This document shows, in pieces, positions 30,901 to 30,956 of a DNA stretch of 30,956 nt (its first letter is position 1; every line of letters begins with the position of its first letter). Source of the DNA: a virus; IMG/VR virus record IMGVR_UViG_3300028571_000078, positions 1-30,956 of that record, one strand, 5' to 3'. The notes beneath the pieces were generated by a model. The model was not told the origin of the DNA, did no database searches, and was given only the letters and a program-made list of their open reading frames with translations. Both the position numbers and the translations under genes were made by a program.

Positions 30901-30956
30901 AACTTGAAGAGGCTTACTATTGGAGTGCAGTGAGTGAAGCAATGCCAAACCAAAAG
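24927..30956 (+). CDS. Giant virion protein with zinc-protease and J-like segments (partial)
   Basis: Open from ATG 24927 to the right edge (2010 codons, no stop in frame), with AAGGAG 6 nt before the ATG. In order: an exact duplicated 17-residue motif (2-18 and 35-51); a Gly/Ala-rich, weakly hydrophobic region (~300-330); a J-domain-like stretch (~485-535) with DIRKAFKEAAFLTNPD, where NPD stands for HPD; a Pro/Glu linker (~550-590); a metalloprotease site HELGH (1011-1015) with a later ELYAD (Glu1150) as possible third ligand; long coiled-coil segments; and NLQFQSFNLIRD (1534-1545), similar to segments of large polyvalent phage proteins (LPD38-like, from memory). It is likely packaged in the virion and ejected into the host, where it could cleave or handle targets. 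The third zinc ligand and the J-like call are inference. Confidence 0.82.
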   Translation, partial: MGLLSGRAKAWEDSQAKTVENNNTNFNVPNKPNAGLLSGRAKAWEDSQAKTNPVTQNTTPTPSTITLPEQTPQKSWWESAGSWISENSKNAWASLRDPIKKQEEQAKAELKIMQEREKRGIKTPSISTPSATLNVTPETQEMLKMPIQDQFAYTINQSNKDYLQSVLDNRKQLLLSGKYLSYDPRANLTETEKRRGASAYTIGQEIKDIENSLQNKNMWQTALDLRVKEVGGNFKIAAAGFLKDTANSILSVYDQVALTDEQKQDMARNASSVNNSFITYLGDVINENTYNDPDLGDAITQGVGSIGTFTAATLLTGGGVWIPTILESLQQAGATYDDNIKQGKTPADSFTRSTAVFAGNLVWNRFLNKFSGVFDALPEKELAKLQKNFTQSFINNASRAGTGEAIQEMGQQISYNIATDKPWDEGVIESGGVAFIVGSGAKSLQFVNKKTGKTIYETTDFTLINNVLEKYNIDSIETLNQYSQTKLNPQSSIADIRKAFKEAAFLTNPDFGATDPTVYTRVVQAYNDLIKVRSAQEQLATQEVLAIAEPKAQEPVAVEEAPIPTPTTPVEPITTIAEEVPAVVEEVKPETQIKGKIRIGKKPEVKMEGKVTLAKKKPSKREEFLKKKINASYTEKTPLNNLSIIGKNTVDDIVTFIAKKTKNPNFAQENENLQSKNLIKKIDEAVRVLDEIGMDETIDEQYLTVKRIKDIIERKTITPVKEEAKAPEVKAEPKEKKSIKQIRENSVITKPFKRKARYFDRNLIASNWNDVIDYAVENNLTVKKSPMYKTAEGSWSAGDKNYYNRLVKLVNDPRFKSLSINEQNKTKSDLESAIKYEYLINYGNTMEIVPKIVFDSIKAKGGVEVGTLTDETAPSVGSFAANIPESKKRIGEKKVVKPSRKVTLNERSDEEGDIDTEEEIVDEKQKLYDSYEQAEKDLRDALGDTKEYARVLELPELVELSKTLMDAPPEVKDRISRNNPLGQFRERGKGQIFLRTDIFKYPQLARQVLSHELGHLVDWLPNYTLSRGNLLGKLASLLNFTKGVFSNPEVEAKVSKLSAELVEAQEQRRKLKKDNEMNPVEKQKKNSELLKRVKEINKEIDKLNENAFKNKEIRKELIQWSLYWRNIDPVEFATLPKTSPWYRYITSTDELYADAISGIFSSPLKFQQTSPKFVEAFFANLDAKPEVAQAYKDIQGRTTEEQSAALNETINKSYQKEEDITLADAIEKAQGEKSMWFMFKTLFVRDNTAELDFEKENNIPINSRSSIVAGDLAYSDAYIKNIIEDTYNVSYDKANSIPNGWRDMGKLLLAERVMYERGELANPFGLTPKDGKKLYDNVLDSRSVEERQVLLEALQEFRTAQEVILEKLKDAGIYSDSLIEQMGANPAYATFQVLDYVNQQISGEIYRQEGTLKDIANPATATVMKSISQLLMVERNTRNKELANMLQKTDPENVTPATVVFNPDTKRQIVIEPKNPKLGVIKWRENGQWKGVYADKYITEVTKNQSNATMKFLHTLSEKLLISVFYRNLFIIWNLQFQSFNLIRDFLRLWKALPTSSFWEAMSQFGDVAKSYKRSARSAWARATDQFDPVIKEMENKKILGLTYNDLVSGADIEETRIERTLRRVGIQKGEPIRLGAKKVVYDVAQKNKYTAQAFKKAEEFLNVPYILGDFFETLPKVAGYDLLKNSGMGDAELREFIRTRVGSPAYRYKGTATNISNNLLLFSNSIIQSTIADYKTATEPSTRAGYWYKTLVANILPQVIKKAIIAGLFGEALKELYEKISETNLANYTIIPLGTDENGRAVIFRVPTDPTGQIINAITWKLLNSAENGLGVDDLKEILSVGGDALPNLNPSIDILSAIYAYSEDRNPYDEQKKRNVIPDKQWDARNETNDAFNTFLSWIAEKAGIGTIIPKNNAWQSETTLTDLQKFLQFPAINKTIGAFIKVDDYGAVERARKVKQEVEGKRAARNLANDKAVDKAVTEYLKEPVKTPQLEEAYYWSAVSEAMPNQK
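24930..25079 (+). repeat. Exact 51-bp in-frame duplication
   Basis: The segment 24930-24980 is repeated without a single change at 25029-25079, 99 nt (33 codons) apart. Both copies encode GLLSGRAKAWEDSQAKT. Identity also at silent positions points to a recent duplication. The repeated motif could be a packaging or docking tag. Confidence 0.95.

Noticed and set aside
1-30956. tRNA genes
   Set aside because: No cloverleaf with a T-loop GTTCGAA-type core and matching acceptor stem was found by eye, in particular not in 1700-1940.

Overview
The window is about 31 kb of the late (packaging, lysis, morphogenesis) half of a tailed phage genome (Caudoviricetes). It is AT-rich, almost every gene is on the + strand, and genes are packed with TAATG or ATGA stop/start overlaps. 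A small and large terminase, a ~600-residue portal, a scaffold, an HK97-like capsid protein, a T7 gp11-type adaptor and no recognisable tape measure or contractile sheath suggest a short-tailed (podovirus-like) virion. The host cannot be read from the sequence. TGA is an ordinary stop and arginine is almost always AGA. The 14- and 11-residue repeats in the large fibre are of a style I associate with uncultivated lineages such as Patescibacteria, but this is only a hint.

Layout. 1-1224: the tail of an unknown gene, a membrane-anchored lytic transglycosylase and an acidic small protein, closed by a strong terminator. 1295-2126: mostly without + genes; it holds one minus-strand small membrane protein, a hairpin-rich stretch, and a consensus sigma70-type promoter followed about 35 nt later by a terminator, resembling the lambda pR'-tR' late-gene gate. 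2127-5206: a PD-(D/E)XK nuclease-like protein, small proteins, a structured RNA element, a winged-helix protein, then TerS and TerL overlapping by 71 nt. 5242-8177: portal plus a run of small, mostly Lys-rich proteins. 8214-9789: lysis cassette (Cys-containing membrane protein, holin-like protein, CHAP endolysin with a C-terminal membrane segment) and two small basic proteins, ended by a terminator. 9922-10647: an HNH-endonuclease cassette with its own promoter and a different arginine codon use (moron-like). 10687-12928: a small protein, scaffold and capsid protein. 13009-22767: decoration, fibre and adhesin genes, including a poly-glycine fibre, a tail-assembly chaperone and a fibre with three His-rich collar-like domains between tandem repeats. 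22808-24925: adaptor and internal protein. 24927-end: one reading frame of at least 2010 codons for a giant virion protein with an HELGH metalloprotease site and a J-domain-like segment.

How it works together. Several gene blocks start with a promoter whose -10 box lies only 6-8 nt before the ATG, so the mRNA would begin at or next to the start codon (leaderless), and the genes behind are mostly translationally coupled. Other gene starts, such as the capsid protein, scaffold and giant protein, keep purine-rich ribosome binding sites. The most notable candidates are this leaderless-plus-coupled organisation, the gated late promoter, the structured RNA at 3038-3135, the giant protease/J-like virion protein and the multi-repeat fibre.
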